NCBI RefSeq assembly: GCF_051857545.1
Contig: NZ_JBPZHB010000007.1
Span: forward strand, 248,001-312,000
Direction of reading: 5' to 3'
DNA length: 64,000 bases
Origin: Larkinella sp051857545
GTDB taxonomy: Bacteria > Bacteroidota > Bacteroidia > Cytophagales > Spirosomataceae
The position numbers and the translations under genes were made by a program. Shown here in pieces: positions 41,882 to 50,967 of this stretch. The first letter of the stretch is position 1. The number at the start of each line of letters is the position of its first letter. Under the pieces are notes generated by a model. That model had not been told where the DNA came from. It saw only the letters and a list, made by a program, of their open reading frames with translations, and ran no database searches.

Positions 41882-42958
41882 ATGATTCAAAGGTCTTCCC
41901 GCCGATTGACACCTTTTTTCTCCCGCTGGGAGCTTTGGTACCACATCCTGATGATGCCGGTGTTGTTTCCTGTCGGCAATTATTATTTCGTTGGCCCCCG
42001 CTATTTCAGCGATGTACGGATCTTTTTGTTGGGAACTTCGGTGGTTTTCGGGCTCTACTGGTTTTCGGTCATCACCCTCACGCTGGCCGTTCGCGGAGTC
42101 ATTCGCCGGTATCCCGACGTACTCCGGGCCACGCACCGAACCCTGGTGATGCTGGCGGTTGTGGGCCTGATCACCGTCGGATTGGCGGTTTTGGATGTGT
42201 TCATCTACAGCCTCTTCCCCCTCCTGAATGTCTCGTTTACGTGGGATGCCATCCGCCCCATTCTAGTTTTGGGGCTCATTTTCGATCTCTGCTTCTGTGT
42301 GGCACTGAATGTTTTTTACACCTACAACCAGTGGCACCGCGACCAGACCGAAAACGAGCTGCTTCGGCAGGCCACCCTTCAACACCAGCTCGACTCGCTG
42401 AAGATGAAAATCAATCCGCATTTTCTCTTCAATAGCCTTACCTCGCTGTCGTCGCTGATTGGGGAAGACCAGAAACAGGCTGAGCAATTTGTCGACCAAC
42501 TCTCGAAGGTGTACCGGTATTTGCTTCAGGCCAACACCCACGAACTGGTCAGTTTACAAACCGAACTGGACTTTGTGGGACACTATTCGGCCCTATTGCA
42601 AACCCGCTACGGCCCTGCCCTGGGCATCGCTCTGCCGACCGATCCGACTTTACCCGACACCCAGCTTCCTCCGCTGACACTCCAGCTTTTGATCGACAAC
42701 GCAATTAAACACAACGTCATGAGCGTCACGAAACCGCTGAAGATCCACATCGAAATGGCCCCAAATGGACGGCTGCTGGTTCGGAATACGCTCCAGCGAA
42801 AATCGGTTAAAATGGATCTTTCGCAGGCCAGGCTGGCTACCCTGATGGCTAAATACCGGCAATTGGGTCTGGAAGAGATCCGGGTAGAAGAAACCGGAAC
42901 GCATTTTGAAGTATCGCTGCCTCTCCTGCGTTTTACGCCCCCCCACAACGCTCCCTGA
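41882..42958 (+). CDS. LytS-type sensor histidine kinase (first of a tandem pair)
   Basis: A 358-residue membrane kinase: four hydrophobic segments within 20-145, a coiled linker, and the phosphoacceptor His180 in INPHFLFNSLTSLSSLIGE. The N box is LLIDNAIKHN, but the glycine-rich ATP lid is short (ARLATLMAKYRQLG), as is common in this class. Its neighbour at 43087 is a paralogue with the same length and layout. No LytTR regulator lies beside either, so the regulator must be supplied in trans. Confidence 0.9.
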   Translation: MIQRSSRRLTPFFSRWELWYHILMMPVLFPVGNYYFVGPRYFSDVRIFLLGTSVVFGLYWFSVITLTLAVRGVIRRYPDVLRATHRTLVMLAVVGLITVGLAVLDVFIYSLFPLLNVSFTWDAIRPILVLGLIFDLCFCVALNVFYTYNQWHRDQTENELLRQATLQHQLDSLKMKINPHFLFNSLTSLSSLIGEDQKQAEQFVDQLSKVYRYLLQANTHELVSLQTELDFVGHYSALLQTRYGPALGIALPTDPTLPDTQLPPLTLQLLIDNAIKHNVMSVTKPLKIHIEMAPNGRLLVRNTLQRKSVKMDLSQARLATLMAKYRQLGLEEIRVEETGTHFEVSLPLLRFTPPHNAP

Positions 42959-43086
42959 TGTCTACAAAATCCTTCGCAATTCATCCCGTTTTTTTCGCAA
43001 TTCAGACAGCCAATCAACCAATTTACGCACTATCTTCGGGTTCCGTTCATTCAAAATCAGTAGATTAAGATGAACACGGTCGGTTT

Positions 43087-44154
43087 ATGAAGTCATTTAT
43101 TTTCAGCTTGTTTCGTCATTTTCCGCGTCTTCGGAAACAGAGCCAGTGGCACTTTTTGCTGCTGTTTCCGTGGTTCATCCCGCTTATTTCCTACTGGGTG
43201 GTAGGTGATCGCTATCTCGCTCACCTGGGGACTTTTCTATCGGCCACCCTCCTGAACCTGACCATTGGCAGCCTCTGTTTGTTCACCCTCGACCAGTTGA
43301 CCCAGTGGGTGATTCAGCGGTATCCGAACCTGGGCGAGACCTGGCAGCGGGTCTGGCGTTTGCTGCTGGTGTTTGTGCTCGTAACACCCTGCTTCGTTCT
43401 GGGGGGTATTTTCATTTATGAAACGTTTCACTTGTTTGGGTATCACCACAATCCGGCGGCCACCGGACAGATCCTGCTGCTCAATCTGGTGGCCAATCTG
43501 GTGTCGGTCGGTATCGATGAAAGCGTTTATTCACTGAATAAATGGCGCGAGAATACGCTGGAAAAGGAGCAGTTGAAGAAGATCAATCTGCAAAGTCAGT
43601 ACGAGAGCCTGAAAAGTCAGGTCAATCCGCACTTTTTGTTCAACAGCCTCAATTCGCTGTCGTCGCTGATTGCCGACGAACCTGACCGGGCCGAGGAGTT
43701 TGTCGATGAAATGTCGAAGGTGTACCGGTATCTGCTCCAGACAAACGAAGGTGAACTGACTACCCTGGAAACCGAAATGACCTTCATCCAGTCGTATTTT
43801 CATTTGCTTAAAACCCGCTATGGTGCCGGTATTCGCCTGGAAATAGTGATTGCCGAGCCATTTCTCGCATACCAGCTTCCTCCATTGACGTTACAGATGC
43901 TGGTTGAAAACGCCGTCAAACACAACGTGATCCACGCCAGCAAACCGCTGTTGATCGAGATCAAAACCACGCAGGTCGGTCGACTGGTGGTCCGGAACAA
44001 CCTCCAGCGGAAAACCGGGCGGGTGGCTTCCAACCAGGTGGGGCTTTCCAACATTTTAGCCAAATACCGCCTACTGGCCCAAAGCGACCCGATTGTCACC
44101 TCCGACAGTTCCTATTTTACCGTAGCGCTGCCGCTGATGGCTCCGCAGTCCTGA
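43087..44154 (+). CDS. LytS-type sensor histidine kinase (second of a tandem pair)
   Basis: A 355-residue paralogue of the preceding gene. It has four hydrophobic segments in 22-145, with His182 in VNPHFLFNSLNSLSSLIADE and N box MLVENAVKHN. The two kinases agree best in the catalytic part (dimer and H-box region) and differ in the membrane part, which fits duplication followed by change of input. The 128-bp gap between them lacks a hairpin, so they may be cotranscribed. Partner regulator not in the window. Confidence 0.9.
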   Translation: MKSFIFSLFRHFPRLRKQSQWHFLLLFPWFIPLISYWVVGDRYLAHLGTFLSATLLNLTIGSLCLFTLDQLTQWVIQRYPNLGETWQRVWRLLLVFVLVTPCFVLGGIFIYETFHLFGYHHNPAATGQILLLNLVANLVSVGIDESVYSLNKWRENTLEKEQLKKINLQSQYESLKSQVNPHFLFNSLNSLSSLIADEPDRAEEFVDEMSKVYRYLLQTNEGELTTLETEMTFIQSYFHLLKTRYGAGIRLEIVIAEPFLAYQLPPLTLQMLVENAVKHNVIHASKPLLIEIKTTQVGRLVVRNNLQRKTGRVASNQVGLSNILAKYRLLAQSDPIVTSDSSYFTVALPLMAPQS

Positions 44155-44322
44155 CATCGGCAACTGCCCCAATATGGCCTGACGGCTCCGTAAAACGGAT
44201 TCCCCGTCCGTTTTACCCCTTCTTTTGAACCCCGGTGAGTAAACCGGAAGCATTCCCCGCTTTCCCCCCATAGTAGCTCCAATCTTGCTTTTTACCAACT
44301 CTCTATTAAATTGATCCAAGTA

Positions 44323-44865
44323 ATGTCTACTCCTTTCATGCCTCGCCGGGAGGCTTTGCAACGACTGGCTCTACTGGTAGGGGCCACCTTATCACTTCCG
44401 GTTCAGGCCGCCCTCCGGGGCGAACCCACCGCCGGGGTTCCCCTGATCTTTTCGGATGCCCAGCAAAAACTCGTGGCCGATCTGGCAGACATCATCCTTC
44501 CAACCACGGATACACCCGGCGCGAAAGCCGCGGGAGTTCATCAGTTCATTGGACATGTCATCGGCCATTGTACGGCTCCAGCCCAGCAGGATTTGTTTCT
44601 ACATGGACTCCAACAAACCGACGCCCTGAGTCTTACGGCTTTCCAAAAACCGTTTTCACAACTCGGCAGCCCGGAACGAACGGAGATTGTCAAACAGCTA
44701 ACCCAGCGCGAAAAGCCCTTTTTCCTCATCCTTCGCGAGCTCACCATCGTCGGCTACTTTACCTCGGAAACCGGAGCAACCAAAACCCTGGCCTACCTCC
44801 CTGTACCGGGCCGGTTCCAGGGCGACGTCCCTTTGAAACCGGGTCAGAAGGTTTGGGCCTTGTAA
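44323..44865 (+). CDS. Gluconate 2-dehydrogenase subunit 3-like protein (small subunit of a GMC dehydrogenase)
   Basis: A 180-residue protein with a Tat-like leader (PRREALQRLALLVGATLSLPVQA). The family domain follows: FSDAQQKLVADLADIILPTTDTPGAKAAGVHQFI and later TSETGATKTLAYLPVPGRFQGDVPL. In known enzymes this subunit escorts the FAD subunit through the Tat system. The GMC subunit is encoded 32 bp downstream and lacks its own signal, so it would travel with this one. I chose the ATG at 44323 over a TTG 12 bases earlier. Confidence 0.88.
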   Translation: MSTPFMPRREALQRLALLVGATLSLPVQAALRGEPTAGVPLIFSDAQQKLVADLADIILPTTDTPGAKAAGVHQFIGHVIGHCTAPAQQDLFLHGLQQTDALSLTAFQKPFSQLGSPERTEIVKQLTQREKPFFLILRELTIVGYFTSETGATKTLAYLPVPGRFQGDVPLKPGQKVWAL

Positions 44866-44897
44866 ACGAACAAATTGCTGCCTATCAGTAAACTACT

Positions 44898-46601
44898 ATG
44901 AATCTCAACATCGATGCAATAAAAGCACAAACCTACGACGCCATTGTGATTGGGTCGGGCGTCAGTGGTGGCTGGGCCGCCAAGGAATTGACAGAGAAAG
45001 GATTGCGGGTCCTGATGCTGGAGCGGGGACGTCCGCTCGAACACGTTACGGGCTATACCGAAGCCCTGAAAGCACCCTGGGAAATGCCGGAAGCAACCCG
45101 GCTGGGCGATCTGGCTCAGAAATATCCGCAGGCCCCGCCGGATGCCGCGAAAGCCGTTCCGACCTACTGGATGCCCGGCGCCGACGCATCCTACCGGCAG
45201 GAAAAACCGTTTCGCTGGTTGCGCCCGGACATCGTGGGCGGCAAATCCATTATGTGGGGGCGGCAGTCGTACCGGTTCAGTGACATTGACTTTGAAGCCA
45301 ATGCCAAAGAAGGCATCGGCGTCGACTGGCCAATCCGCTACAAAGACATCGCTCCCTGGTATTCCTACGTGGAGAAATTTGCCGGGATCTCGGGCGAAAA
45401 ACTGGGATTACCCCAACTTCCCGACAGTGAGTTCATCGCTCCGATGGATATGTTTCTGGTCGAAAAAGAGGTTCGGAAAAGCATCGAGAAAAACTATCCG
45501 GGCCGGGTGATGACCATCGGACGGACCGCCAATTTGTCGGAAGCCCAAAAAGTCCACGTCGACAATGGCCGGTCGCCCTGTCAATACCGAAACCAGTGCA
45601 TTCGGGGGTGTCCGTATGGCGCTTATTTCAGCACCCAATCCTGCACACTCCCCCCCGCCGTCAAAACGGGCCGACTCACCCTCCGCCCCAATTCGGTGGT
45701 GACGGAGGTGATCTACGATGCCCAAAAACAACGGGCCTCAGGCGTTCGGGTAAAAGACGCGCAGACGCTGGAAAGCCAGGAGTATTTTGCGAAAATTATC
45801 TTTGTATGTGCCAGCGCCATGGCCTCCACGGCCCTGCTCATGAACTCGGTTTCTGACCGGTTTCCGAACGGCCTGGGCAATGATTCAGGGCAACTGGGCC
45901 ACAATCTAATGGACCACCACTTCCTGATCGGGGCCAATGGGCAGTGGGAAGGCGGACAGGATCGGTATTATTACGGACGACGGGCCAACGGCATTTACAT
46001 TCCCCGCTACCGCAACATCGGGTCAGACAAGCGCGACTACCTGCGCGGTTTTGGATACCAGGGCGGTGGGGGTCGGCAGGGCTGGCAGCATCAGGTGGCC
46101 GAACTGGCTTTCGGGGCATCGTTGAAGGAAGAACTCACTAAACCGGGGCTTTGGAACATGGGCCTGATCGGGTTTGGCGAGCAACTGCCCGAATACAAAA
46201 ACCGAATGTATCTGGATAAAAGCAAACTGGATCAATGGGGAATGCCGATGCTGGTCTTTGATGCGGAAATTGGCGAAAATGAAAAGAAAATGCGGGTCGA
46301 TATGCTCAACGATGCGCAGGAAATGCTCGAAAAAGCCGGGTTGATCAATGTAAAAACCTACGACCGGGGTTCGGTCATCGGCCAGGCCGTCCATGAAATG
46401 GGAACCGCCCGCATGGGCCGGGACCCCAAAACCTCGGTGCTCAATGGCAATAACCAGATTCACGCGGTCAAAAACGTCTTCGTTACCGACGGGGCCTGCA
46501 TGACCTCATCGGCCTGCGTCAATCCGTCGCTGACCTACATGGCGCTTTCGGCCCGCGCAGCGAACTTTGCCGTTCAGGAATTGAAGGCGATGCGGATTTG
46601 A
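44898..46601 (+). CDS. GMC-family FAD oxidoreductase (sugar/alcohol dehydrogenase large subunit)
   Basis: A 567-residue flavoprotein. The FAD-binding start is YDAIVIGSGVSGGWAAKELT (13-32), followed by LMLERG. The substrate-domain region contains a Cys-rich stretch (SPCQYRNQCIRGCPYG), and the C-terminal active-site motif is VHEMGTARMG, followed by NVFVTDGACMTSSACVNPSLTYMALS. It resembles gluconate/sorbitol/fructose dehydrogenase large subunits that feed electrons to a cytochrome. No cytochrome subunit is adjacent, so the electron acceptor is open. It pairs with the small subunit at 44323. Confidence 0.9.
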   Translation: MNLNIDAIKAQTYDAIVIGSGVSGGWAAKELTEKGLRVLMLERGRPLEHVTGYTEALKAPWEMPEATRLGDLAQKYPQAPPDAAKAVPTYWMPGADASYRQEKPFRWLRPDIVGGKSIMWGRQSYRFSDIDFEANAKEGIGVDWPIRYKDIAPWYSYVEKFAGISGEKLGLPQLPDSEFIAPMDMFLVEKEVRKSIEKNYPGRVMTIGRTANLSEAQKVHVDNGRSPCQYRNQCIRGCPYGAYFSTQSCTLPPAVKTGRLTLRPNSVVTEVIYDAQKQRASGVRVKDAQTLESQEYFAKIIFVCASAMASTALLMNSVSDRFPNGLGNDSGQLGHNLMDHHFLIGANGQWEGGQDRYYYGRRANGIYIPRYRNIGSDKRDYLRGFGYQGGGGRQGWQHQVAELAFGASLKEELTKPGLWNMGLIGFGEQLPEYKNRMYLDKSKLDQWGMPMLVFDAEIGENEKKMRVDMLNDAQEMLEKAGLINVKTYDRGSVIGQAVHEMGTARMGRDPKTSVLNGNNQIHAVKNVFVTDGACMTSSACVNPSLTYMALSARAANFAVQELKAMRI

Positions 46602-46616
46602 AGGGATTATTTAAAA

Positions 46617-46713
46617 AATTATAAATGTAAAATGGTGAACGCTCAATGTAAAAGTAAATAGCACAAGGCTACATACTTTTACATTGAGCGTTCATCATTT
46701 TACATTTATAATT
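46617..46713. repeat. Inverted repeat of 7-base words (family E) between convergent genes
   Basis: Arms 46617-46656 and 46674-46713 pair over 40 bases with one mismatch. Words follow NAATNNN, for example AAATGTA. It shares the inner segment GAACGCT with the element at 9.3 kb, although the flanking genes are unrelated. Confidence 0.85.
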
Positions 46714-46719
46714 CATATT

Positions 46720-47577
46720 TTAACCCAGTTTCTCCTTAAAAAGCGCAATGGTGCGCCCCCAGGCGAGTTTGGCAGCCGCTTCGTTATAGCGCGGCCCGGC
46801 GGTATCGTTGTGAAAGGCGTGTTGTGCCCCTTCGTAGACATACAACTGATACGGCACATTCGCTTTCTTCAGGGCTTCCTCGTAGGCCGGAATGCCCGCA
46901 TTTACCCGTTCATCCATCCCGCCATAATGCAATTGAACCGTCGCTTTGATTTTCGGAACATCAGCGACGTCGGGCTGGCGACCGTAGAAAGGAACAGCGG
47001 CTTTCAGATCGGGGTAATTAACCGCCAACTGGTTTGACATGGCCCCACCCCAGCAAAAACCGACACAACCGAGTTTGCCATTGCTGTCGGGGCGGCTTTT
47101 CAGGTAATCCAGGCCTTTCAGGAAGTTCTGCTTCGTTTTTTCCGCATCCAGTTTCCCAAACAACTCCCGCATCTGCGTTTCGTCGGTGGGCGTTCCTCCG
47201 GCGGCTGAGAGCGCATCGGGGGCCATGGCTAGAAAACCGGCTAGCGCGAGTCGACGGGTGACGTCCTCAATGTGCGGATTCAGACCCCGGTTTTCGTGAA
47301 TGACGACCACCGAGCCGTATTTCCCATTCGCTTTCGGACGGGCCAGATAGCCTTTCATGGTGGTGTCGGAACCCGGATAGGTGACGCGTTCGGTGATGAT
47401 CCGGTCGTCCTGACCCGCCACGGTTTGCGCCTGGGCATAATTGACTTCCAGGGTCGATAAAACCGCCAGAGCTGCGGTCATACCGCCGGTCAGTTTGGCC
47501 AATCGTGACAGAAAAACATCCCGCTTCAGCGGTACGTGGGTGTATTCGTCAAATAGGTTGATAATGCGCTGATCCAT
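46720..47577 (-). CDS. Dienelactone hydrolase-family protein
   Basis: A 285-residue alpha/beta hydrolase. The nucleophile is Cys175 in GFCWGG (the Cys is typical of dienelactone hydrolases), with Asp222 in GGMDERV, His253 in GAQHAF and Glu95 in HENRGL. An unusual 50-residue N-terminal part (NLFDEYTHVPLKRDVFLSRL, then a hydrophobic stretch ending NYAQAQ) looks like an export signal, so the enzyme may be periplasmic. No aromatic-degradation genes are near, so the true ester substrate is unknown. Confidence 0.88.
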   Translation of the reverse strand: MDQRIINLFDEYTHVPLKRDVFLSRLAKLTGGMTAALAVLSTLEVNYAQAQTVAGQDDRIITERVTYPGSDTTMKGYLARPKANGKYGSVVVIHENRGLNPHIEDVTRRLALAGFLAMAPDALSAAGGTPTDETQMRELFGKLDAEKTKQNFLKGLDYLKSRPDSNGKLGCVGFCWGGAMSNQLAVNYPDLKAAVPFYGRQPDVADVPKIKATVQLHYGGMDERVNAGIPAYEEALKKANVPYQLYVYEGAQHAFHNDTAGPRYNEAAAKLAWGRTIALFKEKLG

Positions 47578-47610
47578 GGGTCAAAGGTTTAGCAGGAAAG
47601 ATACAAAATA

Positions 47611-47700
47611 GTTTACGGTTTTCAGTTTACGGTTTACGGTGGCCAATCTATTGAGATGAACGCGTCAGCCACCGTAAACGGAAAACCGTAAACCGTAAAC
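47611..47700. repeat. Inverted repeat of 7-base words (family B)
   Basis: GTTTACG-like words in both arms, with the variant words placed differently in the two arms, so the pairing is imperfect. The loop side has GCGTCAGCC. It ends two bases before the stop codon of the Nudix regulator. Confidence 0.8.
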
Positions 47701-47702
47701 GC

Positions 47703-48395
47703 TTACTTCAAGTCAAAACTACTGCCTTCTTGCACCAGCTTCTGGTACAGATCCTGATCGAATTGGTAATAAAATGCGCCTTTTCGGGAAGAAGCTTTAT
47801 CTTTTTCGTTCAGTCTCACCAGCCACTCCATCGAATTGAGTCGTTTGCTGAAGTTCCGATGATCGAGCGGCTGGTTGTTGATGGCTTCGTAGAGACTGCG
47901 CAACTGGGGAATGGTAAATTTTTCAGGAAGCAACTCAAAGCCAATCGGTTGGGTGCGTGCCCGACGCCGAAGCCGGGCCAGGGCTTTCTCTACCATGTCG
48001 TTGTGATCGAAAATCAAATCCGGTCGTTGAGAAACCGGGAACCACCTGGCATTGTGGGAATCGGCGAGGTCTTTGTTATACTGGTCGGTGCGAATCAGGG
48101 CGTAATAGGCTATCGAGAGGGTACGGGCCACCGGGTCGCGCCGGACTTCGCCGTAGGCATACAGTTGCTCCATGTAAACGCCGGTCAAACCCGTCAGGGT
48201 TTCCAGAATCCGTTCGGCGCCTTCGTCGATGCTTTCGTCATTTTTCAAAAAACCGCCCATCAGCGACCAGTTGCCCTGTTCGGGTTCAAATCCTCGCTTG
48301 ATCAGCAACAGTTGCAGTTCCTGCTGATCGAATCCAAAAATAATGCAATCCAGGGCCACAAAGTGTTTTTCGTGCTGGTCGTATACGATCTCCAT
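47703..48395 (-). CDS. Nudix-domain transcriptional regulator of arabinose genes (AraR type)
   Basis: A 230-residue protein with an N-terminal Nudix-like domain (VALDCIIFGF, then GNWSLMGGFLKNDESIDEGAERILETLTGL). The Nudix box lacks the full catalytic REx2EE set, and a winged-helix domain follows (FTIPQLRSLYEAIN, RNFSKRLNSMEWL). Proteins of this build repress arabinose genes in Bacteroides and release DNA on binding L-arabinose. Here the gene is last in the ara operon, which supports the same role. I start at 48395, because a GGAGG lies eight bases before that ATG; an ATG at 48410 is possible. Confidence 0.87.
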   Translation of the reverse strand: MEIVYDQHEKHFVALDCIIFGFDQQELQLLLIKRGFEPEQGNWSLMGGFLKNDESIDEGAERILETLTGLTGVYMEQLYAYGEVRRDPVARTLSIAYYALIRTDQYNKDLADSHNARWFPVSQRPDLIFDHNDMVEKALARLRRRARTQPIGFELLPEKFTIPQLRSLYEAINNQPLDHRNFSKRLNSMEWLVRLNEKDKASSRKGAFYYQFDQDLYQKLVQEGSSFDLK

Positions 48396-48517
48396 ATTCT
48401 GTACCTCCATCGAACAGCCCACTTGGCTGAGTCCGTGTATTTTTAATTAACTCCCTGCAAGATTAACTAAAACACGGACTAAAGCGGCATCGAACACCCG
48501 ACCATGGGTACGTAATT

Positions 48518-50173
48518 TCAATAAAATATCGAAAATACCACGATCACCAGTCCGGTAATAACCGCAGCACCAATCAAAAAGGATCTTGAAACCCGGAACC
48601 AACTGGCTTCCACGGCAAAGGCTTTCGGCGAATCGTTGCCTTTCGATTCGACCAGACTGATCACGACCTGCAAGGCGACACACGCCCAGAAAACCAGCCC
48701 CATCCGGTTCAGGAATGGAATGTCGGTTGCATTGAATTTCAGGTAAGCCGACAGCGGAATGCTCAGCAAGGCAGCCGCCAGCGCCCCGTTGGAGGTGGCT
48801 TTTTTCCAGAAAAAACCGAGCAGAAAAATAGCCAGAATCCCCGGCGAAATGAAACCGGTGTACTCCTGGATGTATTCGAAACCCTGCCCGAAATTCTTCA
48901 GAAACGGACTGATTACCAAGGCAATAAGGAACGAAACAACGATGGCAATGCGCCCCCGCCAAACGGTTTGTCTCTCAGACAGGTTGGTGTTGAAAAACTT
49001 ACGGTGAATATCGAGCATGTAAATCGTCGCGATGCTGTTGGCTTTCCCGGCCAATGACGCGACAATGGCTGCCGTCAAAGCTGCAAACGCCAGCCCTTTC
49101 AGACCCACCGGCAACAGATTGAGTAAAACCGGGTAGGAATTATCCGGCTTCACAATACCGCCTTCGGTAATGCCCCGAACAATCGCCGGTTCGGCGTTTT
49201 CCTGAAACAATACATAAGCGGCCAAACCGGGCAGTACCACAATCAGGGGCATCAGGATTTTAAGAAACGAAGCAAACAGCAGGCCGTTACGGGCCGTGTT
49301 GAGATCGGCTCCCAAAGCGCGTTGCGTAATGTATTGATTACAACCAAAGTAATTAAAATTGACGATCCATTGTCCGCCAATCACAAACATCATCAATCCG
49401 GGCAGTTGGGTGTAGGCATCGGTAAAACCGCCTTTCCCGTCATGAACCTGGTACTGTCCCTTGCTGAAAATCATGTGCAGATGATGATCGGCTTTTTCGC
49501 GAATCAGGCCCAGTCCTTCAAAAATACCCGCGCCGGTTCCAACCCGGTCAGACAGCAGATCGAGGGCCAAATAGGTGGTGGCCAAACCGCCCACAACCAG
49601 ACAAACGACCTGAATGACGTCCGTATAGCCAATCACTTTCATGCCGCCCAGCGTGATGAAAACCGCAAAAACCGTCAGAAAAACGGCGCAGGTCATGAAC
49701 CCGAAACCGGTCATTTTTTCCAGACTCAAAGCCCCCAGGTAAATGATGGACGTCAGGTTGACGAGGATGTACAGAAGCAGCCAGAAAACCGCCATGATCG
49801 TTGCCAGCCGCCCGTCGTAGCGTTTTTGCAGAAACTGCGGCATGGTGTAAATCTTGTTTTTGATGTACATCGGCAGAAAATACACCGCAATGATGATGAG
49901 CGAAAAACCGCCGACCAGCTCATACACCGAAATCGCCAGACCGAGTTGAAACGCCTGCCCACTCATGCCGATAAACTGTTCCGCCGAGATGTTGGAAGCA
50001 ATAATCGACGCGCCGATGGCCCACCAGGTCAGGGAGCCTTCGGCCAGAAAGAAGTCCTTGGAGTCGGCGGTTTGCTTGCCTTTGTGGGTGTATACCCAGT
50101 AGCCGTACACCGCGACGATGACGAAGTAGATGAGAAAAATGAAATAGTCAACCGATTCGAGTCCGAGGGTCAT
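48518..50173 (-). CDS. Sodium:solute symporter, probably for L-arabinose
   Basis: A 551-residue SSS-family carrier with about 14 hydrophobic segments. Family marks are GSLTWWAIGASIIASNISAE (sodium-site helix 1), MPQFLQKRYDGR and the later AALTAAIVASLAGKANSIAT near 370. The nearest characterised relatives are SglT-type Na+/sugar symporters. It lies 16 bp after araD and before the regulator in the arabinose operon, which is the basis for the substrate call. Another hexose or pentose remains possible. Confidence 0.88.
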   Translation of the reverse strand: MTLGLESVDYFIFLIYFVIVAVYGYWVYTHKGKQTADSKDFFLAEGSLTWWAIGASIIASNISAEQFIGMSGQAFQLGLAISVYELVGGFSLIIIAVYFLPMYIKNKIYTMPQFLQKRYDGRLATIMAVFWLLLYILVNLTSIIYLGALSLEKMTGFGFMTCAVFLTVFAVFITLGGMKVIGYTDVIQVVCLVVGGLATTYLALDLLSDRVGTGAGIFEGLGLIREKADHHLHMIFSKGQYQVHDGKGGFTDAYTQLPGLMMFVIGGQWIVNFNYFGCNQYITQRALGADLNTARNGLLFASFLKILMPLIVVLPGLAAYVLFQENAEPAIVRGITEGGIVKPDNSYPVLLNLLPVGLKGLAFAALTAAIVASLAGKANSIATIYMLDIHRKFFNTNLSERQTVWRGRIAIVVSFLIALVISPFLKNFGQGFEYIQEYTGFISPGILAIFLLGFFWKKATSNGALAAALLSIPLSAYLKFNATDIPFLNRMGLVFWACVALQVVISLVESKGNDSPKAFAVEASWFRVSRSFLIGAAVITGLVIVVFSIFY

Positions 50174-50188
50174 GATTGCGGTCTGGGT

Positions 50189-50887
50189 TTACTGTCCGTA
50201 ATAGGCGTCTTTGCCGTGTTTCCGGAAATAGTGTTTGTCAATCAGGCTTTGCTTGATGCGGGGCGTATCGGGGTTAATGGTCAGCGTGAGGTAGGCCATT
50301 TTGGCAAGTTCTTCCAGAACCGTCGCGTTGTAAACGGCTTTCGCCGGATTTTTTCCCCAGGCAAACGGCCCATGACAGGCGACCAGCACCATCTCGACTT
50401 CGCTGGCCGAGAGGTTTTGTTCCCGAAAAACATTCAGGATTTGGTTGCCGGTTTCGTGTTCGTAATCGCCCTGAATCATCGCGTCGGACATCACCTCCGT
50501 CACTGGAATGGAAGCCACCAGATGGTCGGCGTGGGTGGTGCCCAGGTTCGGAATTTCGCGCATGGCCTGCGCCCAGGCGACCGCATACGCCGAATGCGTG
50601 TGGCAAATACCGCCGATGGTTTCGAAATGGCGATAGAGCAAGGTGTGTGTTTTGGTATCGGACGAGGGCCGCATTTTTCCTTCCACCAACTGGTTGTCCA
50701 GATCCACGATAACAATGTCATCAGGCGTCAGTTCGTCGTACGGAATACCGCTCGGTTTGATGCCAATGACGCCCGCAGACCGGTCAATTCCGCTGACATT
50801 GCCGAAGGTGTAAATCGCCAGTTTCTGCTGCGGAATTTCCATATTGGCTTCGTAAACCGCTTCTTTCAGGGATTGGTATAAGCTCAT
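50189..50887 (-). CDS. araD: L-ribulose-5-phosphate 4-epimerase
   Basis: A 232-residue class II aldolase-fold enzyme that turns L-ribulose 5-phosphate into D-xylulose 5-phosphate. Zinc-binding His residues lie in THSAYAVAWAQ, GTTHADHLVAS and CHGPFAWGKN. The substrate phosphate contacts SSDTKTH and IGIKPSG are present, and the C-terminal HYFRKHGKDAYYGQ is typical of AraD. It sits third in the arabinose operon between araB and the symporter gene. Assignment is firm. Confidence 0.95.
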   Translation of the reverse strand: MSLYQSLKEAVYEANMEIPQQKLAIYTFGNVSGIDRSAGVIGIKPSGIPYDELTPDDIVIVDLDNQLVEGKMRPSSDTKTHTLLYRHFETIGGICHTHSAYAVAWAQAMREIPNLGTTHADHLVASIPVTEVMSDAMIQGDYEHETGNQILNVFREQNLSASEVEMVLVACHGPFAWGKNPAKAVYNATVLEELAKMAYLTLTINPDTPRIKQSLIDKHYFRKHGKDAYYGQ

Positions 50888-50900
50888 AGCACATCGTTTT

Positions 50901-50967
50901 TGCCCCCAACCCCCTAAAGGGGACTTAGGACAATTCTTTTTAAGCCCCCTTCAGGGGGTTGGGGGCA
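50901..50967. repeat. Inverted repeat (family C) overlapping the end of araB
   Basis: Arms 50901-50927 and 50941-50967 pair over 27 bases with a few mismatches. The right arm covers the araB stop at 50951 and encodes the last residues of AraB (MPPTP). It lies between araB and araD in one operon. Confidence 0.8.

Noticed and set aside
49322..50881. A 519-codon open frame on the plus strand across the symporter and araD genes
   Set aside because: It is the antisense shadow of two well-supported minus-strand genes. Its composition (His, Asn, Gly, Arg rich) has no family features and no start context.
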